64,000 nucleotides of DNA, taken from positions 47,475-111,474 of the forward strand of contig ATWC01000007.1 in NCBI GenBank assembly GCA_000421045.1, given 5' to 3'. This stretch comes from Lachnospiraceae bacterium NK4A179 (GTDB taxonomy: Bacteria > Bacillota > Clostridia > Lachnospirales > Lachnospiraceae). The notes below the pieces were generated by a model. The model was not told the DNA's origin. It made no database searches and worked only from the letters and a program-made list of their open reading frames with translations. Both the position numbers and the translations under genes were made by a program. The stretch's first letter is position 1. Every line of letters starts with the position of its first letter. Positions 53,441-62,949 of the stretch are shown piece after piece.

Positions 53441-54358
53441 TTACAGCCATTTTTTAATTTTGAAGAATATCAGGCCGCCGATGAAAATAAATGCACAGGT
53501 AGCCATGACGATAGGATATGCTATCGGAGAAGAAAGCTCCGGCATGTGCTCGAAGTTCATTCCGTACCAACCTGTGATCAGCGTCAAAGGCATGAAAATA
53601 CTGGTGATGACAGTCAGAACTGTCATTATCCTGTTCTGCTTCAGATCGAGCTGAGTCTGGTTAAGGTCACGTATCTGTGATGTGAAATCCGAAAGCGAAG
53701 AAACCATCTCATGCAGAGTCTTCACCCTCTGAAATACAAGATGGAAATATCTTTCATTATCATCTTTAAAAAATCCGTTCTCATTTTCTTCCAGCTCCTG
53801 GCTTAAGCTCATCAGCTGGCCGTAGTGTATCCTAAGGTCACGAAGTTCACTTCGAATATCTGCCAGTTCCTTAAGAGAATCCGTCGAGCCTTCATTCAGA
53901 ACATCCTTTTCGATCTCATCCAGGCGTGAATCATACTGCTCGATGATCTTGTTATCCCTATGAATGATGCTCTCGAGGAAATCATACAGGAAGCGCTCGA
54001 GGCAGGGATTGATATACTTTTTGCTTGCTGCAATATTGTCGACAATACGTGCGGCAAATCCTTCATCATCGATAAATACGACGCCCTTCTCGTCCAGTGC
54101 AAAAGCAAAGTTATGCTTAGGGCCGGAGGTATTCTTTCTGCTTGGAACTGAAAAAGTACCTGTCAGAGAATCAATATTAACTTTTGCATGAGTATCCGTG
54201 ATCTCATTTGGATCGATCTCCATCTCGATCCCCATACTGAATTTGTTGTTGGTCTGAATCCACTCTTCCGTACTGATGACGGCAATATACTGATAATCCA
54301 GATGATCAAAATTCTTGGGAGTGCATTCTTCGATCCTCTCTCCGATCTTGTAGTACAT
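53441..54358 (-). CDS. CorA-family magnesium transporter
   Basis: 305 residues with the two C-terminal membrane segments and signature GMNFEHMPE (YGMN filter). The long N-terminal cytoplasmic domain has the usual helices. GGGGGAG precedes the start. Confidence 0.92.
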   Translation of the reverse strand: MYYKIGERIEECTPKNFDHLDYQYIAVISTEEWIQTNNKFSMGIEMEIDPNEITDTHAKVNIDSLTGTFSVPSRKNTSGPKHNFAFALDEKGVVFIDDEGFAARIVDNIAASKKYINPCLERFLYDFLESIIHRDNKIIEQYDSRLDEIEKDVLNEGSTDSLKELADIRSELRDLRIHYGQLMSLSQELEENENGFFKDDNERYFHLVFQRVKTLHEMVSSLSDFTSQIRDLNQTQLDLKQNRIMTVLTVITSIFMPLTLITGWYGMNFEHMPELSSPIAYPIVMATCAFIFIGGLIFFKIKKWL

Positions 54359-54441
54359 ATCCGGTCTCCCCCTTTCTTGTTTTGTCGTATATTGAGCTCA
54401 CTATAATGGGGCCGATAGGCCCCTTAATAGTGTTATTATTT

Positions 54442-54633
54442 CTAACGGTAATTACCGTTATTATTTTTATCATCATTCAATAACTGATGAATAGCTTCAC
54501 GTGTTCTTTCCCTTCTTTTCTTCCTTGCTTTGATAAGCACGACCGCTACCAATACCAGGATTGCAATGAACACCAATACTTTCAGTATGTTCAGAACAGG
54601 AAAGATCCACATCATATCTTCACTGATAACCAT
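54442..54633 (-). CDS. Small single-span membrane protein
   Basis: 63 residues with one clear membrane segment (~14-34) followed by a basic KARKKRRER stretch and an acidic/Asn tail. AAGGAG precedes the start by seven bases. A hairpin GGGGCC-GATA-GGCCCC lies at ~54406-54421, just downstream. Function unknown. Confidence 0.65.
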   Translation of the reverse strand: MVISEDMMWIFPVLNILKVLVFIAILVLVAVVLIKARKKRRERTREAIHQLLNDDKNNNGNYR

Positions 54634-54706
54634 TTCTATTCTCCTTCACTTTGTGAAAGCCTAAACTTTACCGGTTAAGTATACCATTTTACAAAGCATA
54701 TAAAAA

Positions 54707-54733
54707 CAGGTATTCCAAATACCGGAATACCTG
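54707..54733 (-). terminator. Terminator of the ABC-CPBP operon
   Basis: CAGGTATTCC (54707-54716) pairs with GGAATACCTG (54724-54733), followed on the minus strand by TTTTTATA. Confidence 0.9.
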
Positions 54734-54757
54734 CTTTATATCTTTAACCGATCACTT

Positions 54758-57391
54758 CTATCCTGCCATCAGCGAAAATGCAAACAATCCGGCGACAGCG
54801 ATCAAAAATAATATCATGCCGGCATTACACCATACCGTTTTGAAGCGGTCCTTCTTTTCAAGGCCGCACTCGGCAGTTTCAAATCGGAGACCATTGTATC
54901 GGATTATAAAGATAACCATTCCGATGATAGCTACAGTAAACATTATGATTTCAGCGATCAGCAGGCATCGTAACGCCTTCGTATCAGTCCCGTCAGAGGC
55001 AAGACTCACTAACCCGGGGAGCAATATTGATCCATTGAAATTGAACAGCATATGAAGCATCACGGTGTATATCATCTTGTTTGTTTTCAGATAGACATAT
55101 CCCAATGCAAGTCCAAGTAAAAATGTATAGAAGAACTGCGAGAGATTTCCATGGAACAGACCAAACATCAGTGCTGTGGTGAAAACCGCCAGCTTCTCGC
55201 CGTGTCGGCGCATACGGCTAATGAGGAGCTTTCTGAAGAACAGTTCCTCAAATACCGGAGCAAGTATGACTAATACCACTATCTTGGGTAAGAGACCGCC
55301 TTCTGTTGCCATGTTTGCTATCACATTCTGATTCTTGCCCTCCATTGCAGGGATAAGACCTATAAGCCCATTCACAAGCATTCCGATGAGCTGACCGCTC
55401 AGCATCAAAAATTCACAGACTGCAATTGCAGAAAGAATTCCCTTCAGGGTGACCGGCTCTTCTGCAGGCTTTCGGGCTGCAACAGGAACCTTTTTTAATA
55501 TAATAAACGCCAAAGGAAATGCAACTGCATAGATTGGCAGGAAAGTTGCCACCCAAAATGCCCATCCGGAATAATCACCTGCATCTAAATCAAGTTTTCC
55601 AACATAATTCGATGCGAGCAGCTGCAGCACTGTTGATGAAACTATCTGTACCGCAGAAGCAATGCCACAGATCAGAAAACACTTTTTAGCAGCAGCTGTT
55701 TCTTCAGGCTTAAGAGTGCGTGTATCAGGATCTCTGTCTTTTACCGGCGGGTCTATAAACAAAGGCACAAGTGCCATAAATAACGTTCCCAGGAAAATAT
55801 TGATTCCCGATGACAACAGCAAAGAATGGGAAAGTGTTATCTTTGATCCCTCAAAAAATGAAAGTGCTATGATCACGCCATCAGGCAGGAGACCAAAATA
55901 TACAAACAGCACCAGCAACAGCTGCTTAACAGTTTTACCGATCGACTCCGGAACCGAACAGTATATAAATGCTCCTGTATTCATTGAATAAAATGCCAGA
56001 CTGAGTATAAATACTACCGCAGCGCCTAACAGCCATACAGAAGGCTTCGTCAGCACCGCAGCCAGTATAAGCGCCGGGATCATATCCAAAAGTGAATTAA
56101 CGATTCCTCCTAGTTCCGAAAACATTACTTTTTTCCATGCCACTTCAGGAGTGACCAGAAAATAATGTGTTTTAAGATCAGATTCCAGAGGATTACCCAG
56201 CATTCTGTAGAACGTTACCCCAGCCAGCGCAAGGAAAACAAATACTGATTCAGGTATCTTATCAGTTTTGGGCATAAGGTATGCTATAAGAGTTACTATA
56301 AGATAAGTCCAGGTAGTCTTTGTAAAGAATCCAAGCAACGCGAATCTTTTCCTGTTATACATTGTACGGAAAAAGAATACCGACGCACCTGATCCGTATT
56401 TCATATTGTCACGTACGAGCCGTTCACTTCTGTCGGCTTTCTTTTTAACAGTAACAGCTGACCTTCCGGACTGCACCTGTTCCATAAGTTCTGCCGTCTC
56501 TTCCGAACGCTTCATCGCATCCTCATAAAAGTCAGGGCGCATTTTGTATATAGCATAGATCAGTCCTGTCATCGTAACCGCTGAAAGAAGCGTACATATT
56601 ATCGCAGCAAGGTAGTTGCCTTCTATGGAATACATTACCATTCCTTTGATCCATCCATATACCGGAACAAACCTGCTCGCCCTGTGGTTCATGAATCCGA
56701 TCACCGCAGCAATACTGCGTCCATTCATCATCGAATAAACAAAACATGAAACAGCAAAAAGCCCCAGAATAGTATAAACTCCTATCCTGATATACTTTTT
56801 TCTTCCGGGTACAGAAGCCGCATAACAGTACAGATATGTCTGAATAAGCTGACTGAACATGAACACGATGACCATTGCCGCAAAAACGAAGATGACCTGC
56901 GGTATCCCAAGCCCAAACTTCATTGTTAATAACGGAACATATCCGAGATAAAATATCGGAAGCAGTAAAAACAGGCCCAGATTGCAGGCAAGTCTAAATA
57001 GCAGGACCGACTGCGGACGCATGGGCGAAGGAAACAGCAATGTAACATCAGCAGGTAAAAAGAGCTTTGACCCGTGAGTATCGGCATTCACTGCACAGAA
57101 TGCAAGAAGCGCGATGATCATTGCTCCGGCTACTGCTTCTACAGCATCTCTCTTTTCCACGCCTTCCGGCAGCGTTAAATGAAAGCCGGGTGCTTCCTCT
57201 TCTGTCTGAACTTCCTCAGTCTGAGCAGCTTCTTCTTTTTCTTTTGCCTGCTTTTCGAGTGTGCCGACCAACAAGCCTACGCCAGCGCCTACAAGCACGC
57301 AAACCAGGAAAAAGATCACTACCCAAGTACGGAATATTTTTTTGATCTGATTAATAAAAGAGTGGGAAATATAGTAAGCTAATAAGTTCAT
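54758..57391 (-). CDS. ABC permease fused to a CPBP intramembrane protease
   Basis: 877 residues. The first ~630 carry about a dozen membrane segments of ABC-2 type; the last ~240 form a CPBP (Abi/Rce1-like) protease with EELFFRK (~710), FGLFHGN and HMLFNFNG, the three catalytic motifs intact. CPBP proteins cut or modify peptides, often prenylated or bacteriocin-type. A fusion with a permease suggests processing during export or self-immunity (inference). It follows the ATPase by two bases. No frame break at the junction. Confidence 0.83.
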   Translation of the reverse strand: MNLLAYYISHSFINQIKKIFRTWVVIFFLVCVLVGAGVGLLVGTLEKQAKEKEEAAQTEEVQTEEEAPGFHLTLPEGVEKRDAVEAVAGAMIIALLAFCAVNADTHGSKLFLPADVTLLFPSPMRPQSVLLFRLACNLGLFLLLPIFYLGYVPLLTMKFGLGIPQVIFVFAAMVIVFMFSQLIQTYLYCYAASVPGRKKYIRIGVYTILGLFAVSCFVYSMMNGRSIAAVIGFMNHRASRFVPVYGWIKGMVMYSIEGNYLAAIICTLLSAVTMTGLIYAIYKMRPDFYEDAMKRSEETAELMEQVQSGRSAVTVKKKADRSERLVRDNMKYGSGASVFFFRTMYNRKRFALLGFFTKTTWTYLIVTLIAYLMPKTDKIPESVFVFLALAGVTFYRMLGNPLESDLKTHYFLVTPEVAWKKVMFSELGGIVNSLLDMIPALILAAVLTKPSVWLLGAAVVFILSLAFYSMNTGAFIYCSVPESIGKTVKQLLLVLFVYFGLLPDGVIIALSFFEGSKITLSHSLLLSSGINIFLGTLFMALVPLFIDPPVKDRDPDTRTLKPEETAAAKKCFLICGIASAVQIVSSTVLQLLASNYVGKLDLDAGDYSGWAFWVATFLPIYAVAFPLAFIILKKVPVAARKPAEEPVTLKGILSAIAVCEFLMLSGQLIGMLVNGLIGLIPAMEGKNQNVIANMATEGGLLPKIVVLVILAPVFEELFFRKLLISRMRRHGEKLAVFTTALMFGLFHGNLSQFFYTFLLGLALGYVYLKTNKMIYTVMLHMLFNFNGSILLPGLVSLASDGTDTKALRCLLIAEIIMFTVAIIGMVIFIIRYNGLRFETAECGLEKKDRFKTVWCNAGMILFLIAVAGLFAFSLMAG

Positions 57392-57393
57392 AA

Positions 57394-58152
57394 TTACAGC
57401 TCCGCGCTCCCTTCACTTTCTTCCGCTTTATCTTTCTTAGCTTCTTCTTTTAACTCTTCACCTTCTGTCACTTCAAAGAAAAGCTGCTCAAGCGTTTCGC
57501 CGGAAGAATCCAGTTCAGACTTGGTTACATTCTTCATTATCCTGCCGCCTTTCATTATGATGGCACGATCCCAGAGCATATCAACGCTGTCGATGATATG
57601 TGTACTGATAAGCGCAGTACGGCCATCGGCTCTCAAACTCTCTATCATTCCCTTGAGTTTCAATATGGCGTGCGGATCAAGACCGATCATCGGCTCATCC
57701 ATAAGTATCATTGAAGGCTTTGTAAGAAGACCAAGGCAGATATTCAGCTTCTGCTGCATTCCCTTTGAAAGCTCATCTCCGAATTTTTTCTTTTTGTCAG
57801 ACAGTTCAAATGTCTCAAGCAATTCGTCAGCATACGCTTTATAATCCTTGAGCTTGTATGCTCTTGCAACGAATTCCATATGCTCTGAAACAGTAAGATT
57901 AGGATAAAGCGCCGGCATCTCGGGTATGTATCCAAGTATTTTTCTTGCTTCTCTTGATTTATTGTCCATTCCGCCGATCTTTATATCTCCCTCATATCTG
58001 AGAAAGCCGATGATGGACTTCATGATAGTGCTCTTTCCAGCACCATTCGGACCGAGAAGCACGGTTATAGACCCTTCTTCAAGTTTGAATGAAAGATCAT
58101 TGTTCGCGAGGTTTTTCCCATATCTTTTTGTTACGTGATTTACTTCTAGCAT
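57394..58152 (-). CDS. ABC transporter ATPase
   Basis: 252 residues: GPNGAGKST, signature LSKGMQQKLNICLGLL, Walker B MILMDEPMIGLDP. The last ~30 residues are acidic (Glu/Lys). Partner of the permease-protease. GGAGG precedes the start. Confidence 0.92.
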   Translation of the reverse strand: MLEVNHVTKRYGKNLANNDLSFKLEEGSITVLLGPNGAGKSTIMKSIIGFLRYEGDIKIGGMDNKSREARKILGYIPEMPALYPNLTVSEHMEFVARAYKLKDYKAYADELLETFELSDKKKKFGDELSKGMQQKLNICLGLLTKPSMILMDEPMIGLDPHAILKLKGMIESLRADGRTALISTHIIDSVDMLWDRAIIMKGGRIMKNVTKSELDSSGETLEQLFFEVTEGEELKEEAKKDKAEESEGSAEL

Positions 58153-58188
58153 TTTTTCCTCCCAAAATACATGCCGAAATTGTCGGTG

Positions 58189-58782
58189 TCATTTAAAACA
58201 CCTTTTTATAAATCTATCTATTAATAACTCTATCATCCCCATGACCTCATCTTTTTTATCCGGCTCTCTGTCACTTAACTGCATCAATATACTTACCGGT
58301 GCAAAAAACTCAATAGCTAACATTTCCGGATCATCATCTTCGATCGTCCCTTGCTTTATAAGGAACTTGAAAATATCAGAGAACTGCTTCTGCAGAAAGT
58401 AAACCTGATGAAATGATGATTTTTCCCTGTAGAATTCATTTCTAAACTGCTCCAGGGCGAGCATTTTTCTTACCCTTATCATCATGTCATCTGTCATCGT
58501 GAATCTGATCTGACCTAAGCTGTACATCTTTAATTCTTCTGCATTATGTATCCATACTGCATTATTCACTCCCCTGTTCATAGACTTTTGATATTTGTTC
58601 TCAATATAGTCATTAAGTCCATCGATGATATCCTCTTTACCCTTAAAATATTTATAAAGGTTCGGAGCCTTCATCCCGCATTCAGCAGCGATCTCCTCAA
58701 CGGATGTCCCATCGAAACCCTTTTGAGAGAATAAGGTCAGCGCTGACTCCAGTATTCTTTCCCTGCTCGAAACTGTACTCAT
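58189..58782 (-). CDS. TetR-family repressor
   Basis: 197 residues with HTH TSVEEIAAECGMKAPNLYKYF. Lies 36 bp before the ATPase gene in the same direction and probably represses the operon. AT-rich upstream DNA (58800-58860) has an imperfect inverted repeat with ATAATAGT and ACTATTAT as arms. Confidence 0.9.
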   Translation of the reverse strand: MSTVSSRERILESALTLFSQKGFDGTSVEEIAAECGMKAPNLYKYFKGKEDIIDGLNDYIENKYQKSMNRGVNNAVWIHNAEELKMYSLGQIRFTMTDDMMIRVRKMLALEQFRNEFYREKSSFHQVYFLQKQFSDIFKFLIKQGTIEDDDPEMLAIEFFAPVSILMQLSDREPDKKDEVMGMIELLIDRFIKRCFK

Positions 58783-58904
58783 TTATCCACCTCCTTTCTT
58801 ATAATAATAGTTATAAATAGATATAATGGTTGTTATATACTATTATAATAAATATTATATGTCAATTTATTTATGTTTTTGAAAGTGAATTAGTTTATAG
58901 AAAT

Positions 58905-58933
58905 AAAAAATCTCCGGCCATTGCTGACCGGAG
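58905..58933 (-). terminator. Terminator of the beta-helix gene
   Basis: CTCCGG (58912-58917) pairs with CCGGAG (58928-58933), followed on the minus strand by TTTTTTATTT. Confidence 0.9.
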
Positions 58934-58954
58934 TTCTTCAATTTTATTGTAAAA

Positions 58955-60913
58955 CTATTTGCACTTTCTCGGATCGATATCGATCACCATCTCATTCTTC
59001 AATTCCGTAAACGGACCCGGGATGCGTGTGCTCTCTGCCACTTTATTTCCGAAGTAATCTGTATCGACTTTTTCATCTGCCGCTACTTTTTCGAGTTTCT
59101 CGGGATCATGAACCTTTTTGATCCACTTATGTCCAAACGGGAATTCTTTTCTTTCCACCATGGTGATCTTCATTGTAAGCTTTTCCGAATCCACTTCGAT
59201 ATTAAAGTCAGCTTCGCCTCCGTTAAGGTCAAATCCGTGGAATTCTCTCCATGATTTAAGATCAAGGCACTCTTCAGGTGCAGGGAAAAGCACTCTCAGA
59301 TATCCGTCAGGCATATTCATGAACAGATTGCCCTCGGAGCGGTTATCTTTAGTAGGGAACTTGATCGCAGTCTCTCCGCATTCATAGAAGATATTGTTAA
59401 ATACCTTTGCATCGCGGGCTGTGCCGCCTCTTCCCATAAGTCTGAAAGCAACAGGTTTCTGGAAATATCCTGCACTGCGGCATTTACCGAAGATATTGTT
59501 GGACATCCTAAGATAATCCGTACCCTCTCCGTACATACCGTATCCGTTAACTATATTATCGGTTTCATCAAGGGCATACCACAATGCAGAGCCCTCAACA
59601 TGCGGAACTGCGGATTCATCAAACCTGCCCTCGACATTCCAGATGATATTATTATCAAACAGATTCTCTATATCGCGCGTGCATTCCATGAAGATAGCTT
59701 CACGGGCTTCTTTTCCATCCAGGAACAGATTCTGCGTAACGCGGTTATTCTCATTTCCAACGTCCATCCAGAGAGCATCGCATCTGATGGTATTCCTGAA
59801 GACATTCCTGCGGAACAGGCTGTTTATGCAGTTATGCACTTTGATGCCGGCGGCTTCCCAGGAAAGCTCCATTTTCTGCCAGCCGGTCCCTTCAATGAGA
59901 TTATCCTCGATAAGAAGGCCTGTTGTGAACATACCTGCAATGCCGCATACACCGGCATCGATTATCTTATTCCTTCGTATGATCGTAAAACCGTTTACCT
60001 GTCCTTCGTAATGAGGACGGTGCCAGCACTCAAATCCACAGTCTATGCCTACTGCATTTGACCAGTCTATCTTACAGTCTTCGATAATCCAGTGATGACC
60101 ACGGAAGCAGGAGATCGATCCACGCTGCGGTACGGGCGCCCCCATCGAAGCATGCGCGCAGGTCAGCCCCGCTACCCTGATATAATTAAGGAACGGGATT
60201 TCAGGAGCAAAACACTGTTCCCTGCATGAAAGCTCGATCAGATGATCTGCAGGATCCCCGTCATCGGCAAGTCTGAAATGAACCGTCTGTCCGTTTGCCT
60301 CAACCCAGTATGTTCCTGCCGTCTGTGACATCCTGTTGTAAAGTGAAACCTGCTTTAAAGGTTTGCCGTCAACAAATACAGCACCGCATCTGTTGAGGTA
60401 TGTTGTCATATCAGTTTTGTCATATTCGATATAGAGTCTGTCATGAAGGATATTCATTGAGCAGAACGGATTGTAGCCGCGGTACTCATCCGGATCAAGC
60501 TTAGTCTGCCATACTACCGGTTCCTTCTCAGGTACAGGCAGTCCGAATCCATAAATATTCCAGTCCGTGCTGCGTTCAAAATTCTTTGCAACTACAGAGG
60601 CCTTGATGATAACTTCACCATCTCCTGCAGCTTCATAGGAGATCATCCTTTCAGGACTTTCTCCGCCTTTTGCAGGACGTACTGTCTCACGATAGGTACC
60701 TGCGTGGATTATCACTCTTGTTCCGGGAACGGCGATCGCAGCTGCCGCATTGATCGTTTTAAAAGGTTTTGAAGCAGACCCGTCATTATCATCAGATGCA
60801 TCAGGAGACATGCAGTCTACATGATATTCCCTGTCATAGATCGCCTCGGTTTCCCAGTTGTCAAAATACGTTCCGTCCGGAAGCAGTGCTCCCGCCTCTC
60901 TAAGTTCTGCCAT
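58955..60913 (-). CDS. Beta-helix glycosidase, GH120-like
   Basis: 652 residues from ATG 60913 (GAAAGGAG upstream). A right-handed beta-helix with an N-terminal region typical of GH120 beta-xylosidases (DNDGSASKPFKTINAAA, GTRVIIHAGTYRE). Candidate catalytic acids lie in ALWMDVGNEN and AIFMECTRD; the assignment is not certain. No signal peptide, so cytoplasmic, consistent with cleavage of imported xylo-oligosaccharides. No sugar transporter is adjacent. Confidence 0.7.
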   Translation of the reverse strand: MAELREAGALLPDGTYFDNWETEAIYDREYHVDCMSPDASDDNDGSASKPFKTINAAAAIAVPGTRVIIHAGTYRETVRPAKGGESPERMISYEAAGDGEVIIKASVVAKNFERSTDWNIYGFGLPVPEKEPVVWQTKLDPDEYRGYNPFCSMNILHDRLYIEYDKTDMTTYLNRCGAVFVDGKPLKQVSLYNRMSQTAGTYWVEANGQTVHFRLADDGDPADHLIELSCREQCFAPEIPFLNYIRVAGLTCAHASMGAPVPQRGSISCFRGHHWIIEDCKIDWSNAVGIDCGFECWHRPHYEGQVNGFTIIRRNKIIDAGVCGIAGMFTTGLLIEDNLIEGTGWQKMELSWEAAGIKVHNCINSLFRRNVFRNTIRCDALWMDVGNENNRVTQNLFLDGKEAREAIFMECTRDIENLFDNNIIWNVEGRFDESAVPHVEGSALWYALDETDNIVNGYGMYGEGTDYLRMSNNIFGKCRSAGYFQKPVAFRLMGRGGTARDAKVFNNIFYECGETAIKFPTKDNRSEGNLFMNMPDGYLRVLFPAPEECLDLKSWREFHGFDLNGGEADFNIEVDSEKLTMKITMVERKEFPFGHKWIKKVHDPEKLEKVAADEKVDTDYFGNKVAESTRIPGPFTELKNEMVIDIDPRKCK

Positions 60914-61035
60914 TTTACTCCTTTCCGGATATGATCCCCATGCCAATGATAGTAAAGAATAGTAAAGATAGAAAAATTTAATGCATCGTTATTATTCACA
61001 GCCTAAAGGATATGAATAGTAACAATACATTTCAA

Positions 61036-61650
61036 TTATACCTTAAAAGATTGGCTCCTAAGTATATTATCTATTTCTTTCCAATCCCTGCATCTGCAGT
61101 AATTATCTCCTGGCAACTCATTTTCCCGGTTCCACGGTCTGTCATAAACGCACACTTTCAGTTCCGGCAGATGATCAAAATACTTAAATGCTCTGGGCGA
61201 ATCCTCAACCGCAAGATCAAATTTCATTTTATAGTAATCATCAAGTTCAAGACTGAAATCATTGTCTAAGTAAAAACTGTCACGGCCATATTTATTAAGG
61301 CAATAAAGTTTCACACGTTCCAAGCCATGCCGGTCAAGCCATGTGCGCGAAGCTTCATACGCGCTGTACGGTCTTCCGGTTATTATGCTTATCTCATGCC
61401 CTTCATCTACCCAGCGGTTCACTGTGCAAGACGCTCCCGGAGTCTCTTCCAATGACAGAAGCTGCTCAGGCTCATGCGCCTTTGTCATCATCTCGGTAAA
61501 CTGCTTCTCATCAAGCTTAAAAGAAAGGTCCAGATCAAAATACCTGATTTTTTCATAAGGGATATCCTTATCGAACATTTCCTTAACAAGTACAGAGAAA
61601 TATCTTGCCGTCTCACACAGACAGTCATCGTAGTCTATATATATCTTCAT
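61036..61650 (-). CDS. HAD-type 5'(3')-deoxyribonucleotidase-like protein
   Basis: 204 residues from ATG 61650. HAD motif I DYDDCLCET, motif II TGRP (ISIITGRPYS) and an acidic motif VEDSP. It resembles the NT5C/deoxyribonucleotidase group. Substrate uncertain. It follows the gene at 61667 by 16 bp. Confidence 0.78.
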   Translation of the reverse strand: MKIYIDYDDCLCETARYFSVLVKEMFDKDIPYEKIRYFDLDLSFKLDEKQFTEMMTKAHEPEQLLSLEETPGASCTVNRWVDEGHEISIITGRPYSAYEASRTWLDRHGLERVKLYCLNKYGRDSFYLDNDFSLELDDYYKMKFDLAVEDSPRAFKYFDHLPELKVCVYDRPWNRENELPGDNYCRCRDWKEIDNILRSQSFKV

Positions 61651-61666
61651 AGTCTCTTTCCTCAAA

Positions 61667-62167
61667 CTAGCCGTTTATCCTGTTCATATATTTTTCCCAG
61701 CTGAACTTCACATTTTTACATTCGATCAGCATTTGATATGAATCTGTAACCTCTGTTACATCCTCCGGATTTTCAGGCGGAAGTTCGATCCCTATCACGT
61801 AACGCTTTTTTTCAGCCTCCGGATCATCCACTCCCTTAATGCCGTACAGATAATCTCCTTCAAGCCCTTTAATAAGTTCTTTCAGTTCATCTTCCGTAAG
61901 CTCTCTGTCAGGCTCATCCGATACAAGATTGCCATCAGCATCATAGTATCGATACCCTTCCTTCACAGACTTGACTATGTGCATGTCAGTAAACACAATA
62001 TCAGTATCTCCGGCATAACTCTTTGTAAAATTCTTATTCTGTGAATTATCAGGCTCCACTGCAAGAGCCTCAACCGTAAGTGCCATCAAATTCTGCGAAG
62101 TATTAACTTTTATGATCTTACAGTCATCATATGCAAACTTATCAACTTCACCATTACATTCAAACAT
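61667..62167 (-). CDS. Hypothetical acidic protein
   Basis: 166 residues from ATG 62167 (GGAGGAG upstream); the frame upstream runs into the REP-like repeats and is not used. Soluble, with REL-TEDELKELIKGL helix and several acidic stretches; no family recognised. Probably an operon with the HAD gene. Confidence 0.65.
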   Translation of the reverse strand: MFECNGEVDKFAYDDCKIIKVNTSQNLMALTVEALAVEPDNSQNKNFTKSYAGDTDIVFTDMHIVKSVKEGYRYYDADGNLVSDEPDRELTEDELKELIKGLEGDYLYGIKGVDDPEAEKKRYVIGIELPPENPEDVTEVTDSYQMLIECKNVKFSWEKYMNRING

Positions 62168-62192
62168 TTCTTTCTCCTCCGTAATGAACCTA

Positions 62193-62238
62193 GGGGACGG
62201 GGTTTGTGGTCCATTTTTTGAACCCTGGGGACGGGGTT
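62193..62238. repeat. Tandem GGGGACGGGGTT repeats
   Basis: GGGGACGGGGTT at 62193-62204 and again at 62227-62238, 34 bp apart in the same direction, each followed by a GTGGT.CATTTT tail. Opposite orientation to the copies at 27537, 44022 and 46772. Confidence 0.75.
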
Positions 62239-62264
62239 CGTGGTTCATTTTCTGAAATAGCACA

Positions 62265-62366
62265 GAAAAATCTCCGGCTGCCGAGCAATCTATCCGCTGT
62301 TTAGTATGTTTGCACTAGATGCCGGCAATAAACAGCCTAAGCTGAGTACCCTTCCGGACCGGAGAT
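62265..62366 (-). ncRNA. Candidate ~100-nt structured RNA
   Basis: On the minus strand a TATAAT (62373-62378) sits seven bases before a stem: ATCTCCGG (62366-62359) pairs with CCGGAGAT (62277-62270), which is followed by TTTTT. Inside, TAAACAGC and GCTGTTTA (62329-62336, 62296-62303) form a second 8-bp stem with a small inner helix. -10, nested stems and terminator together suggest an independent small RNA. I recognise no family; the UCCGGAAGG near the 5' end recalls SRP RNA but the rest does not fit. Confidence 0.5.
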
Positions 62367-62510
62367 GAATATATTATACAATTTCTCAAGCAGTTTATAT
62401 GAACTTTTTCATAATCTTAAAATGTGTACTTGTCTCCATAAAAGATGACTTCGCTGAAATCTATCGTTTGGTAGCCCGTAATATATCTCTGCAACATTAT
62501 CATGTGATTA

Positions 62511-62539
62511 TTGACTTAACCTCTATATTTTTGTAAAAT
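62511..62539 (+). promoter_or_regulatory. Promoter of the AbrB/RelE operon
   Basis: TTGACT (62511-62516), 17 bp, TAAAAT (62534-62539). It is followed by a CAAGGAAA direct repeat, a possible operator for the antitoxin. Confidence 0.7.
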
Positions 62540-62586
62540 TACAAGGAAACAAGGAAACTTTACTTTCGTGTATGGAGGTTAAAAAT

Positions 62587-62949
62587 ATGCCTGCTTCAGC
62601 AGTAATGCCAGAACAGAAAAAGGTTACTATATCATCAAAGCGCCAGTTCACCATCCCCCAGAAGTTTTTCACAGAGCTTGGCTTTGACAGAGAAGCTGTA
62701 TGCACCCTCGGTGATGGAATGCTCATTATTGAACCTGCCAGATCTGAGAACGGTGGCGAATTCGCCGAACAGATTTTGGCTGATCTCATAGCAGAAGGAT
62801 ACAGTGGTCAGGAGCTGCTTTCCGAATTCAAATCAAGACAAGCCAGAGTCAGACCTGCTGTTGAGGAAATGCTTAAAGCAGCGAAAGATGCCGTTAATGG
62901 TGCCGGTGAATACTACACCTATGACGATATATTCGGAGGGAAGAAGTAA
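62587..62949 (+). CDS. AbrB/MazE-type antitoxin
   Basis: 120 residues from ATG 62587 (GGAGG eight bases upstream). N-terminal swapped-hairpin strand VTISSKRQFTIPQKFFTELG is typical of AbrB/SpoVT domains; the acidic C-terminus (YYTYDDIFGGKK) likely binds the toxin. Stop and toxin start overlap by one base. Confidence 0.85.
   Translation: MPASAVMPEQKKVTISSKRQFTIPQKFFTELGFDREAVCTLGDGMLIIEPARSENGGEFAEQILADLIAEGYSGQELLSEFKSRQARVRPAVEEMLKAAKDAVNGAGEYYTYDDIFGGKK

Noticed and set aside
62265..62366. Signal recognition particle RNA
   Set aside because: The UCCGGAAGG near the 5' end is similar, but the element is not at the apex of a long hairpin and the AGCAG side of the SRP loop is missing.
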